A stretch of DNA of 64,000 bases, taken from positions 21,320,264-21,384,263 of the forward strand of contig CM053337.1 of assembly GCA_028583605.1 (NCBI GenBank), given 5' to 3'. Below, piece by piece: positions 59,201 to 64,000 of this stretch; the first letter of the stretch is position 1, and every line of letters begins with the position of its first letter. The DNA is from Dastarcus helophoroides. Its lineage: Eukaryota > Arthropoda > Insecta > Coleoptera > Bothrideridae. The translations under genes were made by a program, and so were the position numbers. The notes under the pieces were generated by a model, which was not told where the DNA came from, made no database searches, and saw nothing but the letters and a program-made list of their open reading frames with translations.

Positions 59201-62200
59201 ATTACAGAAAATTCCCTCCGCCGCACAAGAAACGCTTGTGAAATAAAATTTCAAAATTGTTTTTTTTATGTTTGACTAGTTGAACAAATCCAGAAACACT
59301 GTCTCATAAAATACTTTTGTTTATAAAGAAAACAACACCCTCGTAAAAATGCTTGTTTAAGGTAATTGCTACAAAAATTTATCTTTGGGGTTTCTGTATT
59401 ATTCCGGTGGCACTTTTCGTATACGTAATCATAGTAAACGCTTGGATGACCAAAGTTTTAACCGACATATTAGTTATTGCCTTCTTTGTATTTTCGGATG
59501 GCACTTTCTGTATTAGTCCGGCTGGTACGAAGAAAGACAAAAAACTGTTGCTACAAAGAGTCCTGCGCGAAAAACTTTAAAAATAAAATTTATTTATTTT
59601 TTTGTTTCTGCAGTCATCCGGCATCACTTTCAGTATGCGTTTTGCTCAGCTGAACAAATCTAATGACGCTATCCGGCTAACCAGACAATTACAGAAAATC
59701 TCCTTCGCCGTACAAGAAATGCTTGTGTAACAAAATTTCAAACCTGTTTTTTATGTTCGACTAGTTGAACAAATACAGAAACATTGTCTCATAAAATACT
59801 TTTGTTTACAAAAAAAACAACTGCCTTGTAAAAATGCTTGTTTAGGGTAATTGCTACAAAAAAATTATCTTTGGGTTTCTGTTTTAATCCGGTGGCACTT
59901 TTTGTATACATAATCATAGTAAATGCTTGGCTAACCAAAGTCTTAACAGACATATTAGTTATCGCCTTCTTCGTATTTCCAGATGCCACTTTCTGTTTTA
60001 GTCCGGCTGATACAACAAAGACAAAAAACTGTTCCCACAAAAATAGACTTGCGTGAAAAACTTTTAAAATAAAATTTATTTCATTCTTTGTTTCTGCAGT
60101 CATCCGGCATCACTTTCTGTATACATTTTGCTTAGCAGAACAATTCTAGAAACGTCGTTCTCATAAAACATTTGATTGATAAAGTTGTTGCAGACAGCCT
60201 ACATTCTCATCACAACACATGCTAAGCAAAATGTTTGCTTAGAGTTCGTGTTTACGATTTCTGTATTTGTCCGTCCCAATTTCTGGATACTTAAAAAACG
60301 CTTGCTTGACAAAGTTTCAGCAAAAAAATTATTTATTTATTTGTAGCTTGTCTGTGGTCGAATGACGCTATCCGGCTAACCGGATAATTACAGAAAATTT
60401 TCTCTACCGCACAAAAAAAGCTTGTGTAACAAAATTTCAAAATTGTTTTTTTTTCATGTTTGACTAGTTAAACAAATGCAGAAACATTGTCTCATAAAAT
60501 ACTTTTATTTATAAAGAAAACAACAGTCTTGTAAAAATGCTTGTTTGAGGACATTGCTACAAAAAATTTATTTTTGGGTTTTCTGTATTAAGCCGGTGGC
60601 ACTTTTTGTATTAGTCCGGCTAATACCACAAAGACAAAAACTGTTTCAACAAAAAAGTCTTGCGTGAAAAATTTTATAAAAATAAAATTAATTTATTTCT
60701 TCGTTTCTGGAGTTATCCGACATCACATTCTGTATACCTTTTGCTCAGCAGAACAAATCTGGAAACGTCGTTCTCATAAAACACTTGATTGATAAAGTTA
60801 CTGCAGACAACCTACATTCTCGTCACAACACATGCCTAATAAAATGTTTGCTTACAATTCCTGTTTACGGTTTCTGTATTCGTCCGGCCCAATTTCTGGA
60901 TACTTAAAAACCGCTTGCTTGACAAAGTTTTAGCGAAAAATTTATTTGTCGCTTGTCTGTGGTCAAATGACGCTATCCGGCTAACCGGACAATTACAGAA
61001 AATTTCCTCCGCCGCACAAGAAACGCTTGTGAAATAAAATTTCAAAATTGTTTTTTTATGTTTGACTAGTTGAACAAATCCAGAAACACTGTCTCATAAA
61101 ATACTTTTGTTTTTAAAGAAAACAACACCCTCGTAAAAATGCTTGTTTAAGGTAATTGCTACAAAAATTTATCTTTGGGGTTTCTGTATTATTCCGGTGG
61201 CACTTTTCGTATACGTAATCATAGTAAACGCTTGGATGACCAAAGTTTTAACCGACATATTAGTTATTGCCTTCTTCGTATTTCCGGATAGCACTTTCTG
61301 TATTAGTCCGGCTGGTACGAAGAAAGGCAAAAAACTGTTGCTACAAAGAGTCCTGCGCGAAAAACTTTAAAAATAAAATTTATTTATTTTTTCGTTTCTG
61401 CAGTCATCCGGCATCACTTTCTGTATGCGTTTTGCTCAGCTGAACAAATCTAGAAACATCGTTCTCATAAAACACTTGATTGATGAAGTTGTTGCAGAAA
61501 ACCTACATTCTCGTCACAACAATAAAATGTTTGCTTACAATTCATGTTTACGGTTTCTGTATTCGTCCGGCCCAATTTCTGGATACTTAAAAAAACGCTT
61601 GCTTGACAAAGTTTCAGCAAAAAATTTATTTGTAGCTTGTCTGTGGTCTAATGACGCTATCCGGCTAACCAGACAATTACAGAAAATCTCCTTCGCCGTA
61701 CAAGAAATGCTTGTGTAACAAAATTTCAAACCTGTTTTTTATGTTCGACTAGTTGAACAAATACAGAAACATTGTCTCATAAAATACTTTTGTTTACAAA
61801 AAAAAAACAACTGCCTTGTAAAAATGCTTGTTTAGGGTAATTGCTACAAAAAAATTATCTTTGGGTTTCTGTATTAATCCGGTGGCACTTTTTGTATACA
61901 TAATCATAGTAAATGCTTGGCTGACCAAAGTCTTAACAGACATATTAGTTATCGCCTTCTTCGTATTTCCCGATGCCACTTTCTGTATTAGTCCGGCTGA
62001 TACAACAAAGACAAAAAACTGTTCCCACAAAAATAGACTTGCGTGCAAAACTTTTAAAATAAAATTCATTTCATTCTTTGTTTCTGCAGTCATCCGGCTG
62101 TCATTCTGTATACGTTTTGCTTAGCAAAACAAATCTAGGGACGTCGTTCTCATAAGACACTTGATTGATAAAGTTGTGGCAGACAACCTACATTCTCGTC

Positions 62201-62560
62201 ACAACACATGCTTAATAAAATGTTTGCCTACAATTTCTGTTTACGGTTTCTGTATTCGTCCGTCCCAATTTCTGGATACTTAAAAAACGCTTGCTTGACA
62301 AAGTTTCAGCGCAAAATGTATTTGTTGCTTATCTGTGGTCGAAAAAAGCTACCAGGTGAATCGGACAATGACAAAAAATTCTCTCTGCACTTGTGTGACA
62401 AAATTTTAAAATTATTCTTTTATATTCGACTAGTTCAACAAATTCAGAAACATTGTCTCATAAAATACTTTTGTTTCTAAAAAAAACAACATCCTCGTAA
62501 AAATGCTTGTTTAGAAATTTTTTTACAGAAAATTCATGTTTGAGGTGTCTGTATTAGTCC
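56231..62560 (+). repeat. Satellite B, ~690-bp higher-order repeat
   Basis: Built of monomers marked by TTTCTGTATTCGTCCGG-like boxes with aaacgcttgcttgacaaagt between them. The larger unit is tracked by aaaaatgcttgtttaaggta near 57953, 58651, 59345, 59827, 60533, 61135, 61815 and 62497: mostly 680-706 bp, with a short unit (482) and a 602. One monomer per unit is inverted (ccggacaattacagaaaa). Two unit types alternate (see findings). Apparent 60-100 codon frames, such as those starting near 57961, 59353 and 61143, are repeats of the same unit. The arrangement is unrelated to satellite A. Confidence 0.92.
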
Positions 62561-64000
62561 GTTAGCATTTTCTGTATACTTATTCATAGAAAACGCTTGC
62601 CTGGCAAGGTTTCAATAGACAATTTAGTTATCGCTTGTTTGTATTTTTACATGGCACTTCCTGTAATAATCCGGCTAGCTGGAAAAGGCGCTTTGCTTGC
62701 AGAAAATTTTTTGAAATCTTAATTGGTTACTTATTTGTTCTCAATAAAACTTTTTGTATTTGTTCTTATGAAAAAAACTTACTGACAGCAATTTTGACGG
62801 AAAATACACTTTATGAGTTTTTGCATTCGTTCGGTGACACTATTTATCTTTAATGAAAACGATTGCTCAACAAAATTTTGCCACAAAATGCATTTGTCGG
62901 TTTTCTGTATTTGTCAGTTATTCATCCGTCTGCCTGGACAAATGCAGAAAATGATAGCTTTTTAAAATAATCTTGATTGATGATGAAGTTTCTGCAAGTC
63001 ACTTATATCCTTGCAAAAACACTTGCTTGCTACAATTTCCCCCAAAAAATTCATTTTCAGGGTTTCTGTATTTGTCCGGTGGCATTTTCTGTATACGCAT
63101 AAAAAACGTTTGCTTGACAAAATTCAGCACAACATGCACTTGGCTCTTTTACATGTTTGTCGTGAAGCAAATTTTGTATTTGTCTGGTTGTCTAGCTGTC
63201 CGGCAGCATTTTCTGTATACATACCCATAAAAAAAGTTTACCCGACAAAATTCAACACAACACGCATTTGTTTCTTTACATGTTTATCGGGAAGCGAATT
63301 CTGTATTTGCCCGGCTAACTGAACAGGCAATAATTACCTCATAAAAAAACGTTAAAACTGTAGCAGAAAATTAAACTTTTTCGTTTCTGTATTCATCCAA
63401 TAGCACTTTCTTTCTTAATGAATTGTTAACAAAATTATACCACAAAATATATTTGTGGCTTTTCTATATTTTTCATTTTTTTATTCGCCTGGCTACATAA
63501 AGAAATACAAAAAACGATATCCTTACAAAATACCCTAAACTGATCATGAAGTTTGTGCAAATCACTTACATCCTCGCAAAAACGCTTGCTTGATACAATT
63601 TCCGCAAAAAAAGTTATTTTCAGGGTTTCTGTATTTATCCGGCGGCATTTTTTGTATAACCATAAAAATGTTTGCTTGACAAAATTCAACATAGCACGCA
63701 CTTGTCCCTTTTACATGTTGGTTGGGAAGCAAATTCTGTATTTGTCCGGATAACTCTTTTACATGTTGGTTGGGAAGCAAATTCTGTATTTGTCCGGATA
63801 ACTCTTTAACATGTTGGTTGGAAAGCGAATTCTGTATTTGTTCGGATAACTGGACAAGCAATGATGAACTCATAAAGAAACTTTAAAACTGTAACAGAAA
63901 ATTTACCTTTTTGTCTATGTATTTATTCAATAGCACTTTTTTTTTCACGAATGCTAAATAAAATTTCGCCAAAAAATGCATTTGTGGCCTTTCTGTATTT
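62561..64000 (+). repeat. Satellite B, diverged end with 48-bp triplicate
   Basis: The same box (gtttctgtatttgtccggtg near 63061, gtttctgtatttatccggcg near 63625) in looser spacing. At about 63713-63860 a 48-bp unit (acatgttggttgggaagcaa, then attctgtatttgtccggata) repeats three times. The window ends inside the array. Confidence 0.82.

Overview
The window is nuclear DNA of an arthropod, most likely an insect. It is AT-rich and has GT-AG introns. It also holds degenerate mariner and hAT transposons, LTR remnants and large satellite arrays. The only host coding sequence I can support is two exons (279-389 and 55896-56108, plus strand) that together make one complete immunoglobulin-like domain of the Sidestep family of neuronal cell-surface receptors. 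Both exons are flanked by phase-1 introns and splice in frame. The intron between them is 55,506 nt. The species cannot be fixed from sequence alone; a beetle is possible but unproven.

Layout. 1-278: end of an upstream intron, mostly (GA)n. 279-389: exon. 390-2085: unique intron start, then AT-rich degenerate repeat with a foldback-element copy. 2149-4610: a 2.5 kb microsatellite field flanked by a 78-bp direct duplication. 4690-9125: AT-rich repeat, an LTR-like remnant, an island of ordinary sequence, and a small foldback. 9126-12300: a mosaic of satellite A and a repeated AT-rich block. 12300-19490: AT-rich repeat with foldback-element copies, a large tandem duplication and an inserted 50-bp-arm hairpin. 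19490-21430: ordinary sequence. 21432-53165: mainly satellite A, interrupted by a hAT fragment, a full-length dead mariner, two internally deleted mariners in opposite orientation, a solo LTR and another ordinary island (36831-38330). 53166-55895: AT-rich repeat, a foldback copy, then unique sequence leading to the second exon. 56109-64000: the next intron, occupied by an unrelated satellite B with higher-order structure.

The most striking feature is satellite A, about 28 kb, or half of the large intron. It is built from roughly 100-bp monomers that all carry a box like ATACTGATGAACTACCAAAT. In most of the array, pairs of monomers face inverted pairs, so each ~410-bp unit is a foldback and similar short peptides appear on both strands. 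Between about 41.0 and 48.9 kb the same monomers run in one direction with a ~416-bp four-box period. Because the array lies in an intron of a gene read through it, the pre-mRNA should contain many long imperfect hairpins. That consequence is inference.

Apart from the two exons and transposase remnants, every open frame I looked at in this window is explained by repeats and should not be annotated as a gene.
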